Shown in pieces: positions 8,225 to 16,536 of a stretch of DNA of 64,000 bases (position 1 is its first letter; each line of letters begins with the position of its first letter). A model generated the notes under the pieces. That model saw only the letters and a list, made by a program, of their open reading frames with translations. It was not told the origin of the DNA and ran no database searches. A program made the translations under genes and the position numbers. Source of the stretch: Paracoccus halophilus. GTDB taxonomy: Bacteria; Pseudomonadota; Alphaproteobacteria; Rhodobacterales; Rhodobacteraceae. The DNA lies in the NCBI RefSeq assembly GCF_000763905.1, contig NZ_JRKN01000002.1, positions 124,001 to 188,000 on the forward strand, read 5' to 3'.

Positions 8225-9187
8225 TCAGGCGGCCATCGTCGCCTTGTCGCGCCGCGCCGCCGCCATCAGCGCGGCGACCGCGCATGAGGCGTGGCGGGTA
8301 ACCAGCGAATCGGCCCTGCTGGTCAGGATGATCGGGACCCTGGCGCCCAGCACGATGCCCGCGCAATCCGCCCCGGCCAGGAAGGTCAGGCTCTTGGCCA
8401 GCATGTTTCCGGCCTCGAGATCGGGGACAACCAGCACATTGGCGCGCCCCGCCACCGGCGAGACGATATGCTTGACCTCGGCCGCCTGCATGCTGATCGC
8501 ATTGTCCAGCGCCAGCGGCCCGTCCAGCACGCCGCCGGTGATCTGGCCGCGATCCGCCATCTTGCACAGCGCCGCCGCCTCGACCGTCGAGGGCACCTTG
8601 GGGTTGACGGTTTCCATCGCCGAGAGGATCGCCACCCGCACCTCGGGCGTGCCGAGCGCCTGGGCCAGGTCGATGGCGTTCTGAACGATATCGACCTTTT
8701 CCTCCAGCGTCGGGGCGATATTGACCGCCGCATCGGTGATCAGCAGCGCGTCCTCATGGCCCGGCACATCCATCACGAAGCAATGGCTGATCCGCCTTTC
8801 GGTCCGGATGCCGCAGGCGCGCGACACGACGGCGCCCATCAGCTCATCGGTATGCAGGCTGCCTTTCATCAGGGCCTCGACCTCGGCCTTGCGCACCAGT
8901 TCGACGGCCTTGGCCGCCGAATCGTGGCTGTGCAGGGCATCGACGATCGGAAAGCCCGATATGTCGATGCCGTTATCGGCCGCCACGTCCTGGATGCGCT
9001 CGCGCGGGCCGACCAGAACCGGACGGATGAGCCCCATCCGCGCCGCCTCGACCGCGCCCCGCAGCGACACCGCATCGCAGGGATGGGCGACCGCCACCCC
9101 GACGCTGCCGGCCGCCGCCGCGCGGTCGATAAGGGCCTGGTATTTTTCCCGGACCGGCGCTTTCTGAACGATGTCCACGGCCATCAC
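8225..9187 (-). CDS. Phosphate acetyl/butyryl transferase-like protein
   Basis: A 320-residue protein of the PTA_PTB family, which moves an acyl group between CoA and phosphate. The segments RPVLVGPRERI, EALMKGSLHTDELMGAV, TDAAVNIAPTLEEKVDIVQNA and LSAMETVNPKVPSTVEAAAL are characteristic. It lacks the enoyl-CoA hydratase half found in some longer homologues. Two adjacent ATG codons (9187, 9184) are possible starts; both overlap the stop of the upstream DUF3141 gene, so translation is coupled. In related genomes, from memory, this pair is followed by an acetate kinase and FabI; neither is here, since the next gene points the other way. Acyl chain preference is unknown. Confidence 0.88.
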   Translation of the reverse strand: MMAVDIVQKAPVREKYQALIDRAAAAGSVGVAVAHPCDAVSLRGAVEAARMGLIRPVLVGPRERIQDVAADNGIDISGFPIVDALHSHDSAAKAVELVRKAEVEALMKGSLHTDELMGAVVSRACGIRTERRISHCFVMDVPGHEDALLITDAAVNIAPTLEEKVDIVQNAIDLAQALGTPEVRVAILSAMETVNPKVPSTVEAAALCKMADRGQITGGVLDGPLALDNAISMQAAEVKHIVSPVAGRANVLVVPDLEAGNMLAKSLTFLAGADCAGIVLGARVPIILTSRADSLVTRHASCAVAALMAAARRDKATMAA

Positions 9188-11358
9188 CCGGCAACCTTGC
9201 GGATCGGGGTCGCGCGGCCATCGACGCCGAACAGCACCCGGATTTCCTTGAGACGCTGCGCGGTGACCGGCTCCAGCTTGCCCTTGGCGCCGACGATCTT
9301 CTCGATCGTCTCGACGACCGCCTTGTTGCGGGCGGCATCCTCGGACAGCATCCGCGGAATCGCCGCCATGGCGCGTTCCGGATCGGCGCGCAGCAAGGTC
9401 GCCTGCCGGCGCAGGATCGCCTTCAGCGCGGAAACGGACAGCGTCTTGCCGTCCGACGCGGCCTTGTAGATCTGCTCGAGCGCGTTGAACTGACGCTCAT
9501 CGACGCCGCTACCATGCAGCACATAGATCAGCGCCCGCATGCCGGCCTCGAGCAGGCCGCCCTTGGTCTGATCGGCCTCCAGATCCAGCGAGGTGTCGAT
9601 CTGCCGGACCACGCCCGAGGCGCGGCGGGCGTTCCGCGCATGGTCGGATTTCAACCCGACCGCAGCCTGCAGCACCGGCGAGCCATAGATCGAATGGAAC
9701 ATCGTCTCGGCCCAGACCTCGCGCGCCTTGCCGACGATCTCCAGGCTGTTGGTCACCCATGAGGAGACGAATTTCTCGTATTGCAGGAACAGGTTATCCG
9801 GCGATACCGGATGACGCTGCCCGTCGGCGCGGATATTCTCGGCCATTTCGGCGACCTGGGACATGACCGGGTTGCGATCGGAAAAGATGCGATAGGCGAT
9901 CCGGTTGGGATGCATCTCGCGCAGGATCTCGGCGCTGGTTGGCGTCGAGAAGGCCCGCACGAAGGGGCTGACCAGCGACCGGTACAGGCCCTGATTGATC
10001 TCGGACACGCGCGCCGAGGCGGCGAACTTGCGCTCATCCTCGTCCGAATTGTGACCAAGCGCGCGGATGTCGTCCAGCGTGCGCGGCACCAGCCGGGCCA
10101 GGTGCTTGCCGCCGATCAGCTCGCGATTCTCGACCGACTCGCCCAGTTCGGACAGTTCCAGCTCGTAAAGACCCGGCAGCAGCGAATCGATCATCTCCAT
10201 GTTGAGGGTGATTTCCTCATGCTCCTTGGTCGCCACCGAACCCGAGACGAAGATGCCCAGATGGCCGATGCTCTGATGCAGGCAATAGATGATTGTCTGC
10301 CCGTTCTGGATGATCTGGTCGACATCGTCGTAAAGATCGGTCACCCAGTCGAGCGCCTGCTGCGGCGGTGTGATGTCGTCGCCCCAGGAACAGAACACGA
10401 TGATCGGCGAACGGATCTTGCGCAGATCGACGCGGGCGCCGTCGCTCATGATCGTTTCGCCGGCGGTCAGGTGGTTGCCCACGAACAGCTCGTCGACGAT
10501 GAACTGCATTTCCTCGGCGTTGAGCTGGACCGGAACGCCCCACCACTTCTCGAATTCAAGATAGCGCGGCCCTTCGGTATCGACCTTGGAATAGACGTTG
10601 TACTGCTTTTTCCACAGCGTATTGGCCAGATTGTTCGATTCGAAATTCGACACCAGCCAGGCGCCGTCGAACTTGCCGTCGCCGACATCGCCGGTCAGCG
10701 AGGTCATCCAGCTGCCGCCCAGATTGCCGCCCAGGTAGCGCATCGGATTCTTGCCGCGCACGCCCGCCCAATAGGACAGCGGCGCGCCCGCCAGCAGGAT
10801 CGGGCCGGCAATCTCGGGATCGAGCGCGGCGGTGATCATGATCTGCCAGCCGGCCTGGCAATTGCCGATCAGGGTCGGCTTGCCCTCGGCTTCGGGATGC
10901 AGCTCGGCGACGGTGCGAATGAATTCGGCCTCGGCGCGGCAGACATCCTCGACGGTCTGGCCCGGCATCGGCTCGGGCAGGAAGCCCACGAAATAGCACG
11001 GATGACCGGCCTGCAACGCGACGCCGATCTCGCTGTCATGCTTCATCCCGCCGATCCCCGGCCCGTGGCCGGCGCGCGGATCGAAGACGATGAAGGGCCG
11101 CTTCCTGGGATCGACCACGACCCCTTCGGGCGGGGTGATCCGGACCAGCGCATAGTTCACCGGACGCTCGAAGCTGCGCCCGTCGCTGATCACTTCCGCG
11201 CTGAAGCTCAGCACGTTCGGCGCGACGCGCACGATCTGTTCCTCGTAATTGTTGCCGCGTTGGCGCAGGATGTCCAGAAACAGGACCGAGCGCTCCATCG
11301 CGTCGCGCATGTATTCAACCCATGGATTGTTCGGAAAGTTCAATTCGGTATGTGCCAT
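9184..11358 (-). CDS. DUF3141 protein, PHA synthase-like alpha/beta hydrolase
   Basis: A 724-residue protein of the DUF3141 family, related to poly(3-hydroxyalkanoate) synthases. The N-terminal half is an alpha/beta hydrolase with a lipase-like box GNCQAG whose Cys is residue 167, the position where PhaC enzymes carry their catalytic Cys. A conserved SWGDDITPP follows near residue 324 and SIGHLGIF near 363, the expected places of the catalytic Asp and His. The rest is mainly helical and not recognisable. There is no signal peptide. It is translationally coupled to the downstream phosphotransacetylase gene, hinting at a shared acyl-CoA or acyl phosphate route. Family membership is confident; whether it makes polymer is unknown, and no phasin, depolymerase or phaAB is in the window. 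Confidence 0.85.
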   Translation of the reverse strand: MAHTELNFPNNPWVEYMRDAMERSVLFLDILRQRGNNYEEQIVRVAPNVLSFSAEVISDGRSFERPVNYALVRITPPEGVVVDPRKRPFIVFDPRAGHGPGIGGMKHDSEIGVALQAGHPCYFVGFLPEPMPGQTVEDVCRAEAEFIRTVAELHPEAEGKPTLIGNCQAGWQIMITAALDPEIAGPILLAGAPLSYWAGVRGKNPMRYLGGNLGGSWMTSLTGDVGDGKFDGAWLVSNFESNNLANTLWKKQYNVYSKVDTEGPRYLEFEKWWGVPVQLNAEEMQFIVDELFVGNHLTAGETIMSDGARVDLRKIRSPIIVFCSWGDDITPPQQALDWVTDLYDDVDQIIQNGQTIIYCLHQSIGHLGIFVSGSVATKEHEEITLNMEMIDSLLPGLYELELSELGESVENRELIGGKHLARLVPRTLDDIRALGHNSDEDERKFAASARVSEINQGLYRSLVSPFVRAFSTPTSAEILREMHPNRIAYRIFSDRNPVMSQVAEMAENIRADGQRHPVSPDNLFLQYEKFVSSWVTNSLEIVGKAREVWAETMFHSIYGSPVLQAAVGLKSDHARNARRASGVVRQIDTSLDLEADQTKGGLLEAGMRALIYVLHGSGVDERQFNALEQIYKAASDGKTLSVSALKAILRRQATLLRADPERAMAAIPRMLSEDAARNKAVVETIEKIVGAKGKLEPVTAQRLKEIRVLFGVDGRATPIRKVAG

Positions 11359-11498
11359 ATCATAGCTCTGTCATATGAGACGTGCGGCCACCGGCCGGCT
11401 GCTTTCCGGCATGTCGTCAACCGCGCCATCGGTGAATAACTTGCCCGGCAATTCCGTCGAGAACGCCGGACAGGGCGAATTTCAGCAGCCGGGGCTCA

Positions 11499-11972
11499 TC
11501 AAAGCTCCCAGGCGACGAACATCCCCACATCTCCGGGCATGCCATGAGGCCAGTCCACGATCTGCGCCTTCAACTTGTAGCCAAGCGGCTTGAGATGCTC
11601 GCGCCACAACTCATAGACCTGCCGGGGGCGTCCGGTCAGCGTCTCGGGCCAATCCTCCTCGGCCTGATTGATGGCGCGGCCGCGATCGGTGCAAAGCTCG
11701 TTGGGAAAGCGGCCGACCATGATCTCTTCCTTGCCCTTCAGCGCGACCTGCTTCAGGCGGTAGAGAAAGTTCTCGATCATCTTCTCGTCGATCGGCTCGT
11801 TGGACTTGAGCCTTTCAATAAGCTCGCGGCGCTGCTTTTCCGCATTGCTGGAGGCGACCCCGGCCTGCTGGGCCTTTTCCGATTCGGCCTCGGCGAAGAT
11901 CTGCCTCAGCTCCTTGACCGACAGCAAGAGATCGTGCTCGTCAGCGGGGAAAGGGGTGGTCTCATCGGTCAT
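11499..11972 (-). CDS. Hypothetical protein, 157 aa
   Basis: I do not recognise this family. The protein begins MTDETTPFPADEHDLLLS and is acidic at the N-terminus. Residues about 20-60 are charged and helical (KELRQIFAEAESEKAQQAG), suggesting a short coiled coil; the C-terminal half contains RPRQVYELWREHLKPLGYK and ends in GMPGDVGMFVAWEL, which looks like a compact globular domain. No signal peptide or membrane span is seen. Codon use matches the neighbours, with G/C at most third positions, which supports it being real. It stands alone, about 140 bp upstream of the DUF3141 gene on the same strand and after a 440-bp gene-free region. Confidence 0.7.
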   Translation of the reverse strand: MTDETTPFPADEHDLLLSVKELRQIFAEAESEKAQQAGVASSNAEKQRRELIERLKSNEPIDEKMIENFLYRLKQVALKGKEEIMVGRFPNELCTDRGRAINQAEEDWPETLTGRPRQVYELWREHLKPLGYKLKAQIVDWPHGMPGDVGMFVAWEL

Positions 11973-12412
11973 GGCAATACCCTACTGCTTGGACAAAAAA
12001 TCGCGCGCTAAGACAGCCCCTAGATGGGATATCCAAGCGACATTTCCATAGCCGGCCGGTCGGAACGTCGCGTCGCTATACCTGCGATACAGCTACAGAA
12101 TCCTCTCTCGATAGCCCGAGTATTGCGAAAGCGATCCGTGATCGCAAGCCATCCGAACCGACACAGGAAAAGAACTGTCCAGCAAAACAAGACACCAGCT
12201 TTCATGGCACCGTCGCGCCACCGTTACCAGGATGATCCGTGTCGGGAATCCAGTATGATGCGGCAAGACGACGTTACGGTGACATGCGCGCATCCTGAAA
12301 CGCTGGCGCCTTCCATGCGACAAAAGGCCGCAGGCGGCCCGTCATTCCCTGCTGGCGCGCGGCACCAGGTCCGGCGCTCCGGGGCCTGACAGGCCGGGCG
12401 CCGGATTTCTTC
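11973..12412. other. 440-bp spacer without a convincing gene
   Basis: Between gatB and the 157-aa gene. Both flanking genes are on the minus strand, so it should hold the promoter of the 157-aa gene. By eye the GC content is lower than in the flanks. Short open frames exist on both strands (for example 12024-12389 plus, 12093-12323 minus), but their products are Arg/Pro/Ser-rich with no family look and no good ribosome site. I see no tRNA cloverleaf. Two hairpins sit near the gatB end, one listed separately and a short one at about 12327-12340. Confidence 0.5.
12371..12404. terminator. Hairpin downstream of gatB
   Basis: Arms CCGGCGC and GCGCCGG enclose a second stem GGCC-TGACA-GGCC, starting 9 bp past the gatB stop. 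The T-rich tract (ATTTCTT) lies on the plus-strand exit side, not the gatB side, so it is only a weak terminator candidate for gatB. Confidence 0.4.
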
Positions 12413-13924
12413 TCAGCCCAGTTTCCGGCTGACCAGTTCGTTGACCGCCGTCGGGTTGGCCTTGCCGCCGGTGGCTTTCAGCACCTGACCGACGAACCAG
12501 CCGGCCAGTTTCGGGTTCTGCCTGGCCTTTTCGACCTGAGCCGGGTTTTCGGCGATGATCTTGTCCACCGCTGCCTCGATGGCGCCCAGATCGGTGACCT
12601 GTTTCATGCCGCGCGCCTCGACGATCGCGGCCGGCTCGCCGCCCTCGGTCCAGAGGATCTCGAACAGGTCCTTGGCGATCTTGCCCGAGATGTCGCCCGA
12701 TGCGATCAGGTCGATCACGCCACCAAGCTGGGCGGCGGAAACGGGTGAGGTTTCGACCGTAAGCCCTTCTTTGTTCAGGCGGCCGAACAGTTCGTTAATG
12801 ACCCAGTTCGCGGCCTGCTTGCCGTCGCGGCCAGCGGCGACAGCCTCGAAATAATCGGCATTCTCGACCTCGGCGGTCAGCACGCCCGCATCATATTCCG
12901 ACAGGCCCAGTTCCTTGACGAAACGGGCTTTCTTGGCGTCGGGCAGTTCCGGCATCGAGGCGCCGATCTGATCGACCCAGGCCTGCTCGATCTCCAGCGG
13001 CAGCAGGTCGGGATCGGGGAAATAACGGTAGTCATGCGCCTCTTCCTTGCTGCGCATCGACCGCGTTTCGCCCCGGTCGGGATCGTAGAGACGGGTTTCC
13101 TGCACGATCTTGCCGCCATCCTCGATAATGGCGATCTGGCGGCGGGCCTCGTAATCGATCGCCTGCTGGATGAAGCGCAGCGAGTTCATGTTCTTGATCT
13201 CGCAGCGGGTGCCCAGATGGCGGAAATCCTGGGTCTCCTGATAGCGCTCATAGGCGCCAGGGGCGCAGACCGAGACGTTCACATCGGCGCGCAGGTTGCC
13301 GTTCTGCATATTGCCGTCGCAGGTGCCCAGATAGCGCATGATCTGGCGCAGCTTCGACACATAGGCCGCCGCTTCCTCGGGGCCGCGGATGTCGGGACGG
13401 CTGACGATCTCCATCAGCGCGACGCCGGTGCGGTTCAGATCGACAAAGGACAGGTTCGGGTCCATGTCATGGATCGACTTGCCGGCATCCTGCTCCAGAT
13501 GGATGCGTTCGATGCGCACCCGGCGGGCGACGCCCGGGCCCATGTCCACGATCACCTCGCCCTCGCCGACGATGGGATGGTAAAGCTGGCTGATCTGATA
13601 ACCCTGCGGCAGGTCCGGGTAGAAATAGTTCTTGCGGTCGAAGGCCGAGCGCAGGTTGATCGCGGCGTTCAGCCCGAGGCCGGTCTTGACCGCCTGCGCC
13701 ACGCAGAATTCGTTGATCACCGGCAGCATGCCGGGCATGGCGGCATCGACAAAGGCCACATGGCTGTTCGGTTCCGCGCCAAAGCCGGTCGAGGCGCCGG
13801 AGAACAGCTTCGCCTTGCTGCTGACCTGGGCGTGGACCTCCAGCCCGATGACCAGTTCCCAATCCTGTTTCGCGCCCTGAATGATCTTCGGTTCCGGGGC
13901 GGTGAAGCTCAGATGGTCCAGCAT
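12413..13924 (-). CDS. gatB: Aspartyl/glutamyl-tRNA(Asn/Gln) amidotransferase subunit B
   Basis: A 503-residue GatB. In the GatCAB complex it binds misacylated Glu-tRNA(Gln) or Asp-tRNA(Asn), activates the carboxylate with ATP, and uses ammonia from GatA to make the amide. The N-terminal cradle domain shows [20 protein letters not shown] and the conserved [15 protein letters not shown]; the C-terminal helical and YqeY-like tail ends in [19 protein letters not shown], as in the family. I chose the ATG at 13924 (MLDHLSF), preceded by AAGGGA, over an upstream in-frame start at 13981 that would add 19 Arg-rich residues. gatA and gatC are not adjacent. Confidence 0.97.
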   Translation of the reverse strand: MLDHLSFTAPEPKIIQGAKQDWELVIGLEVHAQVSSKAKLFSGASTGFGAEPNSHVAFVDAAMPGMLPVINEFCVAQAVKTGLGLNAAINLRSAFDRKNYFYPDLPQGYQISQLYHPIVGEGEVIVDMGPGVARRVRIERIHLEQDAGKSIHDMDPNLSFVDLNRTGVALMEIVSRPDIRGPEEAAAYVSKLRQIMRYLGTCDGNMQNGNLRADVNVSVCAPGAYERYQETQDFRHLGTRCEIKNMNSLRFIQQAIDYEARRQIAIIEDGGKIVQETRLYDPDRGETRSMRSKEEAHDYRYFPDPDLLPLEIEQAWVDQIGASMPELPDAKKARFVKELGLSEYDAGVLTAEVENADYFEAVAAGRDGKQAANWVINELFGRLNKEGLTVETSPVSAAQLGGVIDLIASGDISGKIAKDLFEILWTEGGEPAAIVEARGMKQVTDLGAIEAAVDKIIAENPAQVEKARQNPKLAGWFVGQVLKATGGKANPTAVNELVSRKLG

Positions 13925-13992
13925 GGCATTTCCCTTGGCAAGATTGCCCTGCCTTCTAGGACTTTGGCGGCGGGCGGGCAAGGGTGCGGGGG

Positions 13993-14517
13993 TCAGGACA
14001 GCTTCATGCCGCGGCTGACCTCATCCAGCGCGTCGCGCTGGCGCGGGCTGAGGCTGCCGCCCGCCTGCCCAACATCGTCCAGCACCGACAGCAGCGGCTG
14101 GAAGGCGGTCTTGTCCAGCTGGTACAGCCGCTTGGTCAGGCGCGGAATGGCGGTCTGCGGCCCCTTGCATTCGCTGACCAGCCAGCGGCCGACGATCATC
14201 AGCTCATCGGCGCGTGTCTGGGATTCGTTGCAGTTTCGGGCAATCGAATCGCCGAGCTGCTTTTGCTGTTCGGCCGTGGGCAGCGAGGACAGTTCCAGAA
14301 AGGCGATGCCGATGCCGGCGATGGCCAGCGCCGGTTCCTCGATGCTTTCGACCGGATGCACGTTCAGGCGGCGGCGAAAGCCCAGCCGCCGCGCGGCCGA
14401 GATCACATCGCCTGCCATATCGGCCAGATCGCGGCTGACCTGCGCCGCCATGCGGATACGCCAGGCCCAAACCCCGGCAGCCAGGACAAGGCCCAGAAGA
14501 GCAATAATGAACGGCAT
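13993..14517 (-). CDS. Hypothetical membrane-anchored protein
   Basis: A 174-residue protein starting [19 protein letters not shown], an N-terminal membrane anchor (residues about 2-19), followed by a basic stretch WRIRMAAQ and a mostly helical soluble domain that ends [20 protein letters not shown] start seven codons upstream is possible but less likely. I do not recognise a named family; similar small proteins sit beside gatB in related genomes from memory, but that is not verified. By the positive-inside rule the body would be cytoplasmic. It is 68 bp upstream of gatB on the same strand and could be cotranscribed with it. Confidence 0.7.
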   Translation of the reverse strand: MPFIIALLGLVLAAGVWAWRIRMAAQVSRDLADMAGDVISAARRLGFRRRLNVHPVESIEEPALAIAGIGIAFLELSSLPTAEQQKQLGDSIARNCNESQTRADELMIVGRWLVSECKGPQTAIPRLTKRLYQLDKTAFQPLLSVLDDVGQAGGSLSPRQRDALDEVSRGMKLS

Positions 14518-14571
14518 GATCTTTACCCGAAAAATCAATCGCGCGAACGTTACCGGGACAGATCAGCCACG

Positions 14572-16536
14572 TCAATCCACCCAGCTGCGCCCGCCCGGGC
14601 GCCCCTGTCTTTCGGTCCTTGGCAAGCCGTGCTCGGGCGCCTCGTCCGCCTTGCCGTCGGCCAGCAGTTGCTCGGGGTCGTCATTGAGCGGGGCGGCACT
14701 GGGGCCATGGGCGAAACGCTCGATCAGCGCGTTTTCAAGCTGGCGGTTCAGGTCCTGGCTCAGCCGCACATATTCCGGGTTCTGGTCCAGCGGCACACCC
14801 GGCTGCCAGACCTCGGCCAGTTCGCGCAGATGGACGCGGTCCATGCGGTAATAGATGCGTTCGAGCTCCGAAGCCTCATAGGGCGACAGGCCGACCTGTT
14901 CCAGCGCGTAGCGCCCCGCCCGCAGCGAGCTGTCAAAGGTCTCACGCACGATATGGTCGGCCCGCGCCTCGTAAAGCTGGAACACGTTGACCCGGTCGCG
15001 CGCGCGGGCGATGACGATGATATCGGGACGCTTTTCCTTGGCATAGCGGACCAGCCGCAGATTGGCGGCGGGGTCGTCCAGCGCGGCGACCAGGACCCGG
15101 GCCTTGTCCAGCCCCGCCGCGGTCAGGATCTCGGGCCGGGTGGGGTCGCCGAAATAGCCCTTGAAGCCAAAGCGGCGCATCAGCTGGATCACCTCGAGGT
15201 CATGGTCCAGAACCGTGGTCTGAAAGCCCGACATGGTGATCAGCCGGTTCACCACCTGCCCGAAACGGCCGACTCCCGCCACGATGATCGGCTGCTGTTC
15301 GTCGATCTCGTCAGGGACGCTGCTGCCGCGCTCCTCGGCGATCCGCCGCGAGATGAAATCCGACAGGATGAACAGCAAGGGCGTGGCCAGCATCGACAGC
15401 GCGATGACCAGCAGAAAGCCCTGCACCAGGGCGCGCGGCAGGATCGCCAGCGAGACGGCATAGGACAGCAGCACGAAACCGAATTCACCCGCCTGCGCCA
15501 GCGACAGGGTGAACAGCGTCCGGTCGCGGCCGCGCAGCCCGGTGACGCGGGCAATGCCGTGCAGCACCAGCGCCTTGATCGCGATCATCACGAAGGTCAC
15601 GCCCAGCACGACCACCGGCAGCTCGAACAGGATGCTGAAATTCATGCTGGCGCCGACGGTGATGAAGAACAGCCCCAGCAGCAGCCCCTTGAAGGGCGCG
15701 ATCTGGGCCTCGAGATCGTGGCGGAATTCCGACCCGGCCAGCATCACGCCGGCCAGAAACGTGCCAAGCGCCGGCGATAGGCCGACGAATTCCATCAGCG
15801 AGGCGATGCCGACCACGATCAGCAGGGCAAGCGCGGTGTCCAGCTCGTTCAGCCGCGCCGAATTGACATAGCGAAACAGCGGCCGGACCAGATATTGCCC
15901 GATCAGCACCACGGCGGCGACCGCGCCCAGGGCGATCAGCGCCACCCCCCAGCCCGGCAGGGCGCCAAGGAACTCGGCCGCGCCGACATGCTCGCCGCCC
16001 GCGCCGCCGGCGACGGCGCGCGGCGCCAGAAGCGGCATCAGGGCGATCATCGGGATCACCGCGATGTCCTGGGTCAGCAGCACGGCAAAGGCGCTGCGCC
16101 CGCCCGCCGTCTGCATCAGGGATTTTTCCGACAGGGTCTGCAGCACGATGGCGGTCGAACTCAGCGACAGGATCATGCTCAGCGTGACGGCGACCTGCCA
16201 GCTTTGCCGCAGTGCCAAAGCCACCAGCGTCAGCAGCGCCATGGTGCCCAGGATCTGCATCCCGGCCAGCCCGACCAGCCGCTTGCGCATCGCCCATAGC
16301 GCGCGCGGCTCAAGCTCCAGCCCGATCAGGAACAGCATCATCACCACGCCGAATTCGGCAAAGCTCTGCAGGTCGGCCATTTCGCCCTCGCTGCCCGCCA
16401 GGCCGAGGACCGGCCCGATCAGGATGCCCGAGACCAGATAGCCCAGCACCGATCCCAGCCCCAGCCGCGCCGAAAGCGGAACGGCAATGACCATGCTCAG
16501 CAGATAGATCGTCGCGACGAACAGGAATTCTTCCAT
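14572..16536 (-). CDS. CPA2-family monovalent cation:proton antiporter (KefB/YbaL-like)
   Basis: A 654-residue membrane protein. The N-terminal two thirds (residues about 5-390) hold some twelve hydrophobic spans of the Na+/H+ exchanger family, with SLSSTAIVLQTL and a GTFLAGVMLAGSEFRHDLE segment typical of Kef/YbaL proteins. A TrkA-N (RCK) nucleotide-binding domain begins near residue 417 with GVGRFGQV, contains the DHDLE acidic strand end, and is followed by a charged C-terminal tail. This class exchanges K+ or Na+ for protons at the inner membrane, gated by nucleotides or glutathione adducts. The start overlaps the stop of the upstream 1101-aa gene by ATGA, so the two are translationally coupled. 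Confidence 0.92.
   Translation of the reverse strand: MEEFLFVATIYLLSMVIAVPLSARLGLGSVLGYLVSGILIGPVLGLAGSEGEMADLQSFAEFGVVMMLFLIGLELEPRALWAMRKRLVGLAGMQILGTMALLTLVALALRQSWQVAVTLSMILSLSSTAIVLQTLSEKSLMQTAGGRSAFAVLLTQDIAVIPMIALMPLLAPRAVAGGAGGEHVGAAEFLGALPGWGVALIALGAVAAVVLIGQYLVRPLFRYVNSARLNELDTALALLIVVGIASLMEFVGLSPALGTFLAGVMLAGSEFRHDLEAQIAPFKGLLLGLFFITVGASMNFSILFELPVVVLGVTFVMIAIKALVLHGIARVTGLRGRDRTLFTLSLAQAGEFGFVLLSYAVSLAILPRALVQGFLLVIALSMLATPLLFILSDFISRRIAEERGSSVPDEIDEQQPIIVAGVGRFGQVVNRLITMSGFQTTVLDHDLEVIQLMRRFGFKGYFGDPTRPEILTAAGLDKARVLVAALDDPAANLRLVRYAKEKRPDIIVIARARDRVNVFQLYEARADHIVRETFDSSLRAGRYALEQVGLSPYEASELERIYYRMDRVHLRELAEVWQPGVPLDQNPEYVRLSQDLNRQLENALIERFAHGPSAAPLNDDPEQLLADGKADEAPEHGLPRTERQGRPGGRSWVD

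Noticed and set aside
12024..12389. Possible 121-aa gene in the gatB-upstream spacer
   Set aside because: No ribosome site, Arg/Pro/Ser-rich product, no family look; overlapping frames exist on the other strand.
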